Shown: positions 44,431 to 52,732, counted from the stretch's first letter. The stretch is DNA of 64,000 nt from Pseudomonas sp. LBUM920 (GCF_003852315.1 NZ_CP027762.1:1717501-1781500), one strand, 5' to 3'. Numbers and translations are program-made. The notes: generated by a model not told the origin, from the sequence alone.

Positions 44431-44952
44431 ATGGCGCTGCGTATACCTCTGATATTGGCGGGTTGCCTGTTGGCATTGAGTTTTGATGCGCTGGCGGACA
44501 CGGCCCACACTTTCGCCTTCGGCCAGCCAGCCGCCGCCGATAAAGCCACGCGCACGGTAGAAGTGGTGCTGCAGGACATTTCCTTTTCGCCCAAGGCGTT
44601 GGACGTAAAAGCCGGTGAGACCGTGCGCTTTGTGCTGGTGAACAAAGGCCAATTGCTTCACGAATTCAACCTGGGCGACGCGGCGATGCACGCCGAACAC
44701 CAGAAAGAAATGCTCAAGATGCAAGCCAGCGGCATGCTCACCGCCACCGGCATGGGCAAGATGGACCACAGTGCAATGGGGCACGGCGATATGGCGGGCA
44801 TGCGGCATGACGATCCCAACAGCGTGCTGGTCGAGCCGGGCAAGACCGCCGAGCTGACCTGGACCTTCACCAAGGCCACGGGCCTTGAGTTTGCCTGCAA
44901 CATTCCGGGGCATTACCAGGCGGGCATGGTCGGCACACTGACCGTTGAGTGA
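44431..44952 (+). CDS. Periplasmic cupredoxin, copper-binding
   Basis: 173 aa. A signal peptide (MALRIPLILAGCLLALSFDALA) is followed by a plastocyanin-like domain. The type-1 copper ligands are visible: His in NKGQLLHEFNLGD and Cys-His-Met in CNIPGHYQAGM. A Met/His-rich loop (KMQASGMLTATGMGKMDHSA and on) is inserted before the last strands and could bind Cu(I). TGGAGAATCGAC precedes ATG 44431. Divergence from copRS suggests induction by copper. Confidence 0.9.
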   Translation: MALRIPLILAGCLLALSFDALADTAHTFAFGQPAAADKATRTVEVVLQDISFSPKALDVKAGETVRFVLVNKGQLLHEFNLGDAAMHAEHQKEMLKMQASGMLTATGMGKMDHSAMGHGDMAGMRHDDPNSVLVEPGKTAELTWTFTKATGLEFACNIPGHYQAGMVGTLTVE

Positions 44953-45018
44953 GGCGATTCTTAAGGGCGGGGGCAAAGGCTGGTAGACTGGCGCGGTTTA
45001 TTTAGCCAGGTTTCCGCC

Positions 45019-45849
45019 ATGCATCCCGCAGCCGAACATTCGCCGCTGGGCAAGTCCAGTGAATACATCTCCACGTACACCCCGTCGTTGCTGTTCCCGA
45101 TCCCTCGTGCCGCCAAGTGGGCCGAGCTGGGCCTGAGCGCCGAAACCCTGCCGTATAAAGGTGTGGATTTCTGGAACTGCTTCGAGCTGTCCTGGCTGCT
45201 GCCATCGGGCAAGCCGGTAGTGGCTATCGCAGAGTTCAGCATCCCGGCCGACTCGCCGAACATCATCGAGTCCAAGTCTTTCAAGCTGTATCTCAATTCG
45301 CTGAACCAGACCGCGTTTGCCGACACGGCCAGCCTGGAAGCGACACTGCGCACCGACCTCAGCGCTGCCGCCGGCAAGCCGGTCAGCGTGCGCATCCGCA
45401 GCCTGGCCGAGGTTGAAGCCGAAGGCGTGCAAGCCCTGCCGGGCGCATGCATTGACGACCTCGACATCAGCGTCAGCAACTACGAACACCCGCGCCCGGA
45501 ACTGCTGCGTTGCGATGACTCGCGCATTGTCGAGGAGAGCGTGCACAGCCACTTGCTCAAATCCAATTGCCCAGTCACCAGCCAGCCGGATTGGGGCAGT
45601 GTGGTGGTCGAGTACCGTGGCCACGCGTTGGATCACGCCAGCCTGCTCGAATACATCGTCAGCTTTCGCCAGCACTCAGACTTCCATGAACAATGTGTGG
45701 AGCGGATCTTTCTCGACCTGCAGCGTTTGCTTAAGCCGCAGAAGCTGACCGTGTATGCGCGCTATGTGCGCCGCGGCGGGTTGGATATCAACCCTTATCG
45801 CAGCACTGAGGCCATGCAGTTCCAGAACCTGCGCCTGGCCCGCCAGTAG
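45019..45849 (+). CDS. queF: NADPH-dependent 7-cyano-7-deazaguanine reductase QueF
   Basis: Reduces preQ0 to preQ1 in queuosine tRNA modification. 276 aa is the long, bimodular QueF type. Seen: the catalytic Cys (~184) in LLKSNCPVTSQPDWGSV, ESKSFKLYLNSLNQT, and substrate residues in YIVSFRQHSDFHEQCVERIF. No preQ1 riboswitch is seen in the short 5' gap. It stands alone after the cupredoxin gene. Confidence 0.97.
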   Translation: MHPAAEHSPLGKSSEYISTYTPSLLFPIPRAAKWAELGLSAETLPYKGVDFWNCFELSWLLPSGKPVVAIAEFSIPADSPNIIESKSFKLYLNSLNQTAFADTASLEATLRTDLSAAAGKPVSVRIRSLAEVEAEGVQALPGACIDDLDISVSNYEHPRPELLRCDDSRIVEESVHSHLLKSNCPVTSQPDWGSVVVEYRGHALDHASLLEYIVSFRQHSDFHEQCVERIFLDLQRLLKPQKLTVYARYVRRGGLDINPYRSTEAMQFQNLRLARQ

Positions 45850-45864
45850 CGTTCACGCAAAACA

Positions 45865-45958
45865 AATGTGGGAGCGGGCTTGCCTGCGATAGCGGTCTTT
45901 CAGTCATACATCTGGCGACTGATACACCGTCATCGCAGGCAAGCCCGCTCCCACATTT
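45865..45958. repeat. REPIN
   Basis: Strong pair: AATGTGGGAGCGGGCTTGCC at the left and GGCAAGCCCGCTCCCACATT at the right, with a ~50-base spacer, between convergent queF and the DUF4404 gene. Confidence 0.94.
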
Positions 45959-45985
45959 TGGTTGTGTGTTCGGCTTGAGCTCGGG

Positions 45986-46252
45986 TTAGATCCCGATATT
46001 GCCCAGCGTCACCACAATATTGCGCAAGGTCCCGGCAATGCCTGGGTGGTCCAGCTCGAAGCGTTCCACCGCCAGGTTCACGCCATCGGCAATGCTGGGG
46101 TCCTGGATCGCGCCTTCCAAGGGCTCTTGAACTTCAAGTTCGGCAATCAATGCTTCGAGTTCGTCGCGTTTCTCCGCCGACATCAGCGGGTCGCTATTCA
46201 ATTGCTCGCGCAATTCTCTGACTTGGTCTTTCAACTGTTCGCGGGCAGGCAT
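45986..46252 (-). CDS. DUF4404 family protein
   Basis: 88 aa, strongly helical and acidic: MPAREQLKDQVRELREQLNSDPLMSAEKRDELEALIAELEVQ, probably coiled coil, with a C-terminal HPGIAGTLRNIVVTLGNIGI. Start ATG 46252 is preceded by AAGGAAGAACGCC. It matches the DUF4404 family that pseudomonads carry beside queF. Function unknown. Confidence 0.85.
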   Translation of the reverse strand: MPAREQLKDQVRELREQLNSDPLMSAEKRDELEALIAELEVQEPLEGAIQDPSIADGVNLAVERFELDHPGIAGTLRNIVVTLGNIGI

Positions 46253-46362
46253 GGCGTTCTTCCTTTTATCGATAGGCACTGGCATAGACCGCGGCACGCC
46301 GGGAAAGGTCTACGGGCTGAGCAGTAGATTAATCCACCGGCGCCGACCGTGCATGATCTCGA

Positions 46363-46971
46363 TCAGGGCTTCTCGCCTTTGAGCTGGCGCAGGCTGATGT
46401 CCGCCAGGCAGGTGCCGAGCTCGCCGAGGTGATCGATCACCGAATGCACGCCCAAGCCATACAGCGCCACCGTGGCCTTGGCGCGCTTGTGCTCGCGTTG
46501 CTGCTCGGTCAGCGCCTGCCATTGTTCGGGCGCCAGGCCGCACAGTGAGCCGCAGGACGCCAGGCCAATGGTCCACAACCCGGCATTGAGCCCCGATTGC
46601 AGCAAGCGTGGTTCGCCGCTGACCAGCACGCAGCCTTCAAGGCGTTCGATGTTCAACTCCATCAAGGCCTGCCAGCACGCATGCGGCGCCGGCCAGCGAA
46701 TCGAGGAGGGCGATGCGGCTTTGAGCCACTCAGGCAGCACGGCGGCCAGAGGGGTGGTTACCGCGCCAGGGAGTTCATCCAGCCAGGCGCAGGGCACGCC
46801 CTGGTCTTTGAGGCTGCGCAGGATTTTCAGCGCGCCAGGTGTGGCGTGAGAGTCGGGGCAAGGGCTATCGGTGCGCGCCAGGGAACCAAAATCCACCAGG
46901 CAGCCACTAAGGCCAAACAGTACGGCAGTCAAGGAGGGTGCGCTGGCGACGGCAATCTCGGCGTGAGGCAT
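46363..46971 (-). CDS. HAD-fold phosphonatase-like protein lacking catalytic Asp residues
   Basis: ~202-aa protein of the HAD/phosphonoacetaldehyde-hydrolase shape. Motif I, expected as FDWAGTTVDFG, reads LFGLSGCLVDFG, so the nucleophile Asp is Gly. Motif IV, expected as VGDTVADIEEGLNAG, reads VSGEPRLLQSGLNAG, so the metal-binding Asp residues are lost while the surrounding frame (GLNAGLWTIGL) is kept. It is probably a pseudoenzyme with a binding or regulatory role. ATG 46971 has AGGGATG upstream; 46980 is an alternative. It lies between the DUF4404 gene and mlaA. Confidence 0.78.
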   Translation of the reverse strand: MPHAEIAVASAPSLTAVLFGLSGCLVDFGSLARTDSPCPDSHATPGALKILRSLKDQGVPCAWLDELPGAVTTPLAAVLPEWLKAASPSSIRWPAPHACWQALMELNIERLEGCVLVSGEPRLLQSGLNAGLWTIGLASCGSLCGLAPEQWQALTEQQREHKRAKATVALYGLGVHSVIDHLGELGTCLADISLRQLKGEKP

Positions 46972-47167
46972 TTTCAACATCCCTGAAATAGCTGTGACGC
47001 TATCGGGGCTGGATGACAAGCGCGTGACATCGGCAGTAATTGTAGGAATTTTGTGCATTTCCTATGAGAGCGATCCTACTGGATGCCTTATTCGACACTT
47101 CCGTCATATACTGACGGCCTTATTCAGGGCATAGCGCCCATGACAGACCATTCAAGGAGCCAAAGCT

Positions 47168-47857
47168 ATGCGCTGGAGCCACTATTTCGCTCAGCTATCT
47201 GTGTGTGCCACTGTTCTTTTGGCCCCGTTCGCCGCTAACGCTGCGTCGGAAGATGATCCATGGGAAGCCGTTAACCGTCCGATCTTCACCTTCAACGACA
47301 CCGTTGACACTTACGCGCTCAAGCCATTGGCCCAGGGCTATCAGTTTGTCACCCCGCAATTCGTCCAGACCGGCATCCATAACTTTTTCCGCAACATCGG
47401 TGATGTCGGCAACTTTGCCAACGACGTTTTCCAGCTCAAGCCGCACGCGGCCGGTGTCGACACTGCCCGTTTGCTGATGAACACCACCTTTGGCGTGTTG
47501 GGCTTTATTGATGTCGGCACCAAAATGGGGCTGCAACGCAACGATGAAGACTTCGGCCAGACCCTCGGTTACTGGGGCGTCGGCAGCGGTCCTTACGTGA
47601 TGCTGCCGCTGCTCGGCCCAAGCACCTTGCGTGATGCGCCGTCCAAATACGTCGACAGCTACACCCAACCGTATCGCTACATGAACGACATCGGCTGGCG
47701 TAACAGCACCTTCGGCCTGAACATCGTCGATACCCGTGCCAGCCTGCTCGACAGCGAGAAGCTGATCACCGGTGACAAGTACACCTTCATCCGTAACGCT
47801 TACCTGCAGAACCGCGAGTTCAAGGTCAAAGACGGCAAGGTCGTCGACGATTTTTAA
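47168..47857 (+). CDS. mlaA: MlaA (VacJ) outer-membrane phospholipid-transport protein
   Basis: 229-aa component of the Mla pathway that removes phospholipids from the outer leaflet of the outer membrane. The mature part is typical: EDDPWEAVNRPIFTFNDTVDTYALKPLAQGYQ, FFRNIGDVGNFANDVFQ, FGQTLGYWGVGSGPYVMLPLLGPSTLRDA. Unlike E. coli MlaA, no lipobox Cys follows the signal sequence; the cut appears to be AANA|ASEDD (signal peptidase I). CAAGGAGCCAAAGCT precedes ATG 47168. Single gene with a terminator. Confidence 0.95.
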   Translation: MRWSHYFAQLSVCATVLLAPFAANAASEDDPWEAVNRPIFTFNDTVDTYALKPLAQGYQFVTPQFVQTGIHNFFRNIGDVGNFANDVFQLKPHAAGVDTARLLMNTTFGVLGFIDVGTKMGLQRNDEDFGQTLGYWGVGSGPYVMLPLLGPSTLRDAPSKYVDSYTQPYRYMNDIGWRNSTFGLNIVDTRASLLDSEKLITGDKYTFIRNAYLQNREFKVKDGKVVDDF

Positions 47858-47875
47858 GCCGTGACGTTTTGAAAT

Positions 47876-47907
47876 GAAAAAGGCGACCCGAGTGGTCGCC
47901 TTTTTTG
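47876..47907 (+). terminator. Intrinsic terminator between convergent mlaA and the PilZ gene
   Basis: AAAAAGGCGACC / GGTCGCCTTTTTT around CGAGT. A/T runs on both sides suit both genes. Confidence 0.93.
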
Positions 47908-47917
47908 TGCGCGGCTT

Positions 47918-48223
47918 TTAGTGCATTTTCAGGATCTTGAGGCCCAGGTGCTGGCGCTCGCCCTCGTTTTTGGCCCACACCACTTCGGTATCTGCCTCCA
48001 GGCCCGCGAGGGCGGCGTGCTCCGAGTCAATGCGCACGGTCAACGGGTCGCCCACCTGAAACTGGCGGGGTGCTTGAACCTGCATGCCGGAGCTGGAGAG
48101 GTCCACGCAGACCCCGGCAATCTCCTGTCCGGCGTGGATCAGCGACACATCGGCATCCACTCGCATGCGGATGAAATCGCGTTTTTCGGCGTAGTCGCGC
48201 TCGTGTTCGCTCACGGGTTCCAT
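47918..48223 (-). CDS. Single-domain PilZ protein
   Basis: 101 aa. c-di-GMP-binding motifs look intact: RDFIRMRVDADV (RxxxR) and CVDLSSSGMQV (D/N-x-S-x-x-G). Such stand-alone PilZ proteins act as small c-di-GMP receptors. ATG 48223 has AAGTAAGG in front. It is next to mlaA and an rssB-like gene, as in P. aeruginosa. Confidence 0.92.
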   Translation of the reverse strand: MEPVSEHERDYAEKRDFIRMRVDADVSLIHAGQEIAGVCVDLSSSGMQVQAPRQFQVGDPLTVRIDSEHAALAGLEADTEVVWAKNEGERQHLGLKILKMH

Positions 48224-48490
48224 CCTTACTTTGTGTTGTGGTCGTGGGTGTTCTTATAACTCCCGGTGATTTGCGGTGTAAAGACGCCCGGCGACCATCG
48301 GCATGAGCTTGAAACCCCTGACGGATGGGAGTACCGTCTGCGCCTTAGAAGGGCACCTCTGCTTTACCGTTGTGCATGGGCGAAATCCCAATGCTTTGTA
48401 GGACAGAGTGGCTAGAAAGCGAATCCAGTACGTGAGCCCGGCCATTGCCGAGCCGCCTACGCCAACCTAATTCTGGCGCCGTTTGCCCAC
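48224..48490. other. 267-base leader/promoter region of the rssB-like gene
   Basis: There is no gene here. Two small hairpins are seen: GACGG/CCGTC (48320-48338) with loop ATGGGAGTA, and GGGCGAAATCCC near 48380. It probably holds divergent promoters and a long 5' leader for the gene at 48491. Confidence 0.45.
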
Positions 48491-49672
48491 ATGCAAAAAA
48501 CCAGTGCCACGCTGCTGATAATCGATGACGACGAAGTAGTGCGCGCGAGCCTCGCGGCCTATTTGGAAGACAGTGGCTTCAGCGTCCTGCAGGCCAGCAA
48601 TGGCCAACAGGGTCTCCAGGTATTCGAGCGCGACAAGCCCGACCTTGTGATCTGCGACCTGCGCATGCCCCAGATGGGCGGCCTCGAGCTGATTCGACAG
48701 GTGACTGAGCTCGCCCCGCAGACGCCGGTGATTGTCGTGTCCGGTGCCGGCGTGATGAACGATGCCGTCGAGGCCCTGCGCCTGGGCGCCGCCGATTACC
48801 TGATCAAGCCCCTGGAAGACCTGGCCGTGCTGGAGCACTCGGTGCGCCGCGCACTGGACCGTGCCCGCCTGCTGCTCGAAAACCAGCGCTACCGCGAAAA
48901 GCTCGAAACCGCCAACCGCGAACTCGAAGCCAGCCTCAACCTGCTTCAGGAAGACCAGAACGCCGGTCGCCAGGTGCAGATGAACATGCTGCCGGTGAGC
49001 CCCTGGACCATTGATGAGTTCAAGTTCGCGCACCAGATCATCCCGTCGCTGTACCTGTCGGGTGATTTTGTCGACTATTTCCGTGTGGATGAGCGGCGTG
49101 TGGCGTTCTACCTGGCCGACGTTTCCGGCCACGGTGCATCCTCAGCTTTTGTCACCGTGTTGTTGAAGTTCATGACCACACGGCTGTTGTTCGAATCCAA
49201 GCGCAATGGCACCTTGCCGGAGTTCACCCCCTCCGAGGTGCTGGGCCACATCAACCGAGGCCTGATCAGCTGCAAGCTGGGCAAGCACGTAACGATGGTC
49301 GGCGGCGTTATAGATGAAGAAACCGGTCTTTTGACCTACAGCATCGGCGGTCACCTGCCGATGCCGGTTTTATACACTCCAGACAGTGTGCGTTACCTGG
49401 AAGGCCGTGGTCTGCCGGTGGGCTTGTTCAATGAAGCCACCTACGAAGACCACATCCTGGAACTGCCGCCGACCTTCAGCCTGACGCTGATGTCCGACGG
49501 CATCCTGGACCTGCTTCCAGAGCCTACACTCAAAGAGAAAGAAGCCGCCTTGCCTGAAAAGGTCAAGTCGGCGGGCGGCAGCCTGGATGGCCTGCGGCAG
49601 GTTTTTGGATTGGCCACGCTAGGGGAGATGCCGGATGATATCGCCCTATTGGTGTTGAGCAGGAATCTTTGA
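48491..49672 (+). CDS. rssB: Response regulator with PP2C-type phosphatase output (RssB-like)
   Basis: 393 aa. The receiver domain carries Asp56 (DLVICDLRMPQMGGLE) and KPLED. A coiled-coil linker (ENQRYREKLETANRELEASLNLL) leads to a SpoIIE/PP2C phosphatase domain (YLSGDFVDYFRVDERRVAFYLADVSGHGASSAFV, LTLMSDGILDLLPE). In P. aeruginosa the orthologous RssB controls an anti-sigma-antagonist that affects RpoS. The next gene, the STAS protein, overlaps its stop (ATGA), strong evidence that they work as a pair. No clear Shine-Dalgarno is seen. Confidence 0.9.
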   Translation: MQKTSATLLIIDDDEVVRASLAAYLEDSGFSVLQASNGQQGLQVFERDKPDLVICDLRMPQMGGLELIRQVTELAPQTPVIVVSGAGVMNDAVEALRLGAADYLIKPLEDLAVLEHSVRRALDRARLLLENQRYREKLETANRELEASLNLLQEDQNAGRQVQMNMLPVSPWTIDEFKFAHQIIPSLYLSGDFVDYFRVDERRVAFYLADVSGHGASSAFVTVLLKFMTTRLLFESKRNGTLPEFTPSEVLGHINRGLISCKLGKHVTMVGGVIDEETGLLTYSIGGHLPMPVLYTPDSVRYLEGRGLPVGLFNEATYEDHILELPPTFSLTLMSDGILDLLPEPTLKEKEAALPEKVKSAGGSLDGLRQVFGLATLGEMPDDIALLVLSRNL

Positions 49673-50154
49673 TGAGTACCGGAAGAATCCAATTCGCCGA
49701 GCAAGACGGGACCTTCGTCCTGAAGTTTGTCGGTGAAGTGCGCCTGACCTTGTGTTCGGCGCTGGATGCAACGATTGAGCGGATTTTCACTGCCCTGAAT
49801 TTCTCGGCGATCGTGATCGATCTGACCGAAACCCGCAGCATCGACAGCACCACCCTGGGCCTGCTGGCCAAGTTGTCCATTCTGTCTCGGCAGAAGGTCG
49901 GCCTGTTGCCGACTGTGGTCACCACCCACGAAGACATCACCCGGCTGCTGCAGTCCATGGGCTTCGACCAGGTGTTCAACATCGTTGACCGCCCGATCCC
50001 GTGCCCGGAATGCCTGACCGACCTGCCGTCGCAAGACCAGTCTGAAGAAGTGGTACGGGTCAAGGTGCTCGAAGCGCACAAGATCCTGATGGGCCTGAAC
50101 GAGTCCAACCGCGAAGCCTTCCATGACCTCGTGAACGCCCTGGAACGCCACTAA
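49672..50154 (+). CDS. STAS-domain anti-sigma factor antagonist (RssC-like)
   Basis: 160 aa. The N-terminal STAS fold has the phosphorylatable Ser in RSIDSTTLGLLAKLSIL. The C-terminal ~50 residues include CPECLTDLPSQ and a helical tail. It is the presumed dephosphorylation substrate of the RssB-like phosphatase. Start ATG 49672 shares the A of the upstream TGA (ATGA), so translation is coupled. Confidence 0.9.
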   Translation: MSTGRIQFAEQDGTFVLKFVGEVRLTLCSALDATIERIFTALNFSAIVIDLTETRSIDSTTLGLLAKLSILSRQKVGLLPTVVTTHEDITRLLQSMGFDQVFNIVDRPIPCPECLTDLPSQDQSEEVVRVKVLEAHKILMGLNESNREAFHDLVNALERH

Positions 50155-50178
50155 CTCCCAGAGTTGATACCCAATCCA

Positions 50179-50269
50179 AATGTGGGAGCTGGCTTGCCTG
50201 CGATAGCGGTGTGTCAGCCACCTATTCATTACTGACCCACCGCTATCGCAGGCAAGCCAGCTCCCACAG
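50179..50269. repeat. REPIN
   Basis: Arms AATGTGGGAGCTGGCTTGCC and GGCAAGCCAGCTCCCACA; the inner part of both arms extends to CTGCGATAGCGG / CCGCTATCGCAG. Confidence 0.94.
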
Positions 50270-50305
50270 TTTGAACTGTGACCGGCTTGAGACCAGCGAA
50301 AGGCA

Positions 50306-50344
50306 CAAAAAAGGGCGGCACCCGTGAGGGTGCCGCCCTTTTTG
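50306..50344. terminator. Bidirectional intrinsic terminator between STAS gene and tal
   Basis: Perfect stem AAGGGCGGCACCC / GGGTGCCGCCCTT with loop GTGA, flanked by A-run on the left and T-run on the right. Confidence 0.95.
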
Positions 50345-50356
50345 CTACCGCCGCTT

Positions 50357-51283
50357 TTACAGCTTGGCAGTCAACAGCGCCTCAAGCTTCTCCTGGTCCC
50401 GAGCAAACTGACGAATCCCCTCGGCCAGCTTCTCAGTCGCCATGGCATCCTCGTTGGACTCCCAACGGAACTGCGCTTCAGTCAAATGCACCCGCGCTTC
50501 ACCGGCGTGGCCTGGCGCCAACTTGCGCTCCAGCTTGCCTTCATCGGCCGCCAGCTTCTCCAGCAGGTCCGGGCTGATGGTCAGGCGATCACAGCCGGCC
50601 AGTTCTTCAATCTGGCTCAGGTTACGGAAGCTCGCACCCATCACCACGGTTTTGTAGCCATTGGCCTTGTAGTAGTTGTAGATGCGCGTCACCGACTGCA
50701 CGCCCGGATCATCGGAACCGGTGTAGTCGTTACCGTTGGCCTTCTTGTACCAGTCGTAGATACGGCCCACGAACGGCGAAATCAGGAACACGCCAGCCTC
50801 GGCACAGGCGACGGCCTGGGCAAACGAGAACAGCAGCGTCAGGTTGGTTTGAATGCCTTCTTTTTCCAGCTTCTCCGCCGCGCGGATGCCTTCCCAGGTG
50901 GAGGCGATCTTGATCAGCACACGGTCACGGCTGACGCCGGCTTTGTCGTACAGGTCGATCAGACGGTGCGCACGCTTGAGAATGGCGGCTTCGTCGAACG
51001 ACAGGCGCGCATCCACCTCAGTGGAAATACGGCCCGGCACGACTTTCAGAATCTCTTGACCTACCGCCACCGCAAAACGGTCGCTGGCCAGGCCCACGTC
51101 GCCGTTGCAGTCCTTCACGCACTCATCCAGCAGCTTGGCATAGCCTGGGATCGAAGCGGCCTTGAGCAGCAGGGAAGGGTTGGTAGTGGCGTCTTGCGGC
51201 TTGAGCTTGGCGAGGGTGGAAAAGTCGCCGGTATCGGCTACAACGGTGGTGAATTGCTTGAGTTGTTCCAGCTTGGAAGTCAT
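50357..51283 (-). CDS. tal: Transaldolase
   Basis: 308-aa type-B transaldolase of the pentose phosphate pathway. Seen: QDATTNPSLLLKAA, the Schiff-base Lys in VLIKIASTWEGIRAAE, and TNLTLLFSFAQAVACAEAGVFLISPFVGRIYDWY. ATG 51283 (MTSKLEQLKQF) was chosen over the longer frame; GGACAGAG is upstream. Confidence 0.97.
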   Translation of the reverse strand: MTSKLEQLKQFTTVVADTGDFSTLAKLKPQDATTNPSLLLKAASIPGYAKLLDECVKDCNGDVGLASDRFAVAVGQEILKVVPGRISTEVDARLSFDEAAILKRAHRLIDLYDKAGVSRDRVLIKIASTWEGIRAAEKLEKEGIQTNLTLLFSFAQAVACAEAGVFLISPFVGRIYDWYKKANGNDYTGSDDPGVQSVTRIYNYYKANGYKTVVMGASFRNLSQIEELAGCDRLTISPDLLEKLAADEGKLERKLAPGHAGEARVHLTEAQFRWESNEDAMATEKLAEGIRQFARDQEKLEALLTAKL

Positions 51284-51477
51284 GGGCGTGCTCTGTCCTG
51301 TGGGTCTGATGACATTACCCGAGCGCCGGCAGGCGCTCAAGGGCGCAAATGCGTTCGATCGTTTGCGAGGGCAACAACCTGAAAACAGCCGTTTGAATCA
51401 CCGGCCGTACTGCTAACTAGGAGACCAAAACCGCCGACAGGTTCAACCCAACTGCCCGATGACCACCCCGGTCAAAA

Positions 51478-51579
51478 GGTAGGAGCTGGCTTGCCTGCGA
51501 TAACGCCCGCCCAGCCACCAAACATCCCCCTGACACCCATCACCCAAAACTGTGGGAGCGGGCTTGCTCGCGAAAGCGG
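51478..51579. repeat. Two directly repeated REP units
   Basis: GGTAGGAGCTGGCTTGCCTG (from 51478) and CTGTGGGAGCGGGCTTGCTC (from 51550) are in the same orientation. Each is followed ~40-45 bases on by CCCCCTGACACCCA, giving a ~72-base head-to-tail duplication. Unlike other copies they do not form an inverted REPIN. They fill the ~335-base gap between tal and dusA. Confidence 0.85.
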
Positions 51580-51618
51580 CCTGTCAGCCCCAAATAACCC
51601 CCTGACACCCAAAAACCA

Positions 51619-52629
51619 TCACCGCCCCTCCAACAATTCCCCCGCCTGATCCAACAACGCCAACGGATCACTCGCCTTATGAATATCCACCGACAACATC
51701 TGCCGAAACTTACGCGCCCCAGGGAAACCCGTCCCCAATCCCAACACATGCCGAGTAATGTGATGCATCACCCCACCACTGGCCAAATGCTCCGCAATAT
51801 AAGGCCGCAACAGCGCCAACGCCTCCGCCCGACCAACCACCGGCGCCGTACTCCCAAACAACTGCTGATCCACTTCCGCCAGCAAATACGGGTTGTGATA
51901 AGCCTCCCGCCCCAACATCACCCCATCAAACACCTGCAAATGCGCCTGGCACTGCTCCAGCGTCTTAATCCCACCGTTCAGCACAATCTCCAACTCCGGG
52001 AAATCCTGCTTCAACTGCGCCGCCACGTCATAGCGCAACGGCGGAATATCGCGATTCTCCTTCGGCGACAACCCCTCCAGAATCGCAATCCGCGCATGCA
52101 CCGTAAAACTGGTGCACCCGGCATCCCTCACCGTCCCGACGAAGTCACACAACTCGGCATAACTGTCCCGCCCATTGATCCCGATACGATGCTTCACCGT
52201 CACCGGAATCGACACCGCATCCCGCATCGCCTTCACGCAATCCGCCACTAGGGCAGGGTGCGCCATCAGGATCGCGCCGATCATATTGTTCTGCACCCGA
52301 TCACTCGGGCAGCCGACGTTCAAGTTCACTTCATCGTAACCGGCAGCCTCAGCCATACGCGCGCAGGCGGCCAGGTCCGCGGGGACGCTGCCGCCCAGCT
52401 GCAGTGCAAGCGGATGCTCGGCTTCGTTGTGGCGCAGGAAGCGGTCGTGGTCGCCGTGCAGGATCGCGCCGGTGGTGACCATCTCGGTGTAGAGCAGGGC
52501 GTGCTTGGAGAGCAGGCGCAGGAAGAACCGGCAGTGGCGGTCGGTCCAGTCCATCATGGGCGCAACGCTAAAGCGCCGAGACAGCGCGGGGCTTGATTCT
52601 GTGGGGCTAAAGCTCTGTTTATCTAGCAT
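51619..52629 (-). CDS. dusA: tRNA-dihydrouridine(20/20a) synthase DusA
   Basis: 336-aa FMN enzyme that reduces U20/U20a in tRNA D-loops. N-terminal RRFSVAPMMDWTDRHCRFFLR, catalytic Cys107 in VNLNVGCPSDRVQNN, KHRIGING and GTGFPGARKFRQML. I chose ATG 52629; the open frame runs on to 52725 into prophage-side DNA. Its 5' end is the integration target of a tyrosine integrase that abuts it, so the promoter and perhaps first codons are supplied by the prophage. The codon use is poorer in G/C-ending codons near the 3' end than in the neighbours. Confidence 0.95.
   Translation of the reverse strand: MLDKQSFSPTESSPALSRRFSVAPMMDWTDRHCRFFLRLLSKHALLYTEMVTTGAILHGDHDRFLRHNEAEHPLALQLGGSVPADLAACARMAEAAGYDEVNLNVGCPSDRVQNNMIGAILMAHPALVADCVKAMRDAVSIPVTVKHRIGINGRDSYAELCDFVGTVRDAGCTSFTVHARIAILEGLSPKENRDIPPLRYDVAAQLKQDFPELEIVLNGGIKTLEQCQAHLQVFDGVMLGREAYHNPYLLAEVDQQLFGSTAPVVGRAEALALLRPYIAEHLASGGVMHHITRHVLGLGTGFPGARKFRQMLSVDIHKASDPLALLDQAGELLEGR
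52536..52575. other. Candidate attL core inside dusA
   Basis: This is the dusA segment coding FSVAPMMDWTDRH, conserved at DNA level (TCCAGTCCATCATGGGCGC on the plus strand) and the known target region for dusA-associated integrases. The exact crossover cannot be set without the right end. Confidence 0.55.
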
Positions 52630-52687
52630 TTTCTTCAACGTGTTCTGGGCGGTATTTCGGGCGTTTTCAGGCGTTTTTGAGGGCTCA

Positions 52688-52725
52688 GTGGTACGATGTA
52701 CCACTTCAAAACTGACGCGTACCAC
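52688..52725. promoter_or_regulatory. Three GTGGTAC/GTACCAC boxes upstream of int
   Basis: GTGGTAC-GAT-GTACCAC is a perfect palindrome at 52688-52704, and a third GTACCAC is at 52719-52725, 8 bases before the int start. It could be an int repressor/excisionase operator or integrase arm sites. It also lies upstream of dusA. Confidence 0.6.
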
Positions 52726-52732
52726 TTTCCTT

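Noticed and set aside
44953..45018. Possible preQ1 riboswitch before queF
   Set aside because: The gap is only 66 bases and lacks the preQ1-I hairpin plus A-rich tail pattern.
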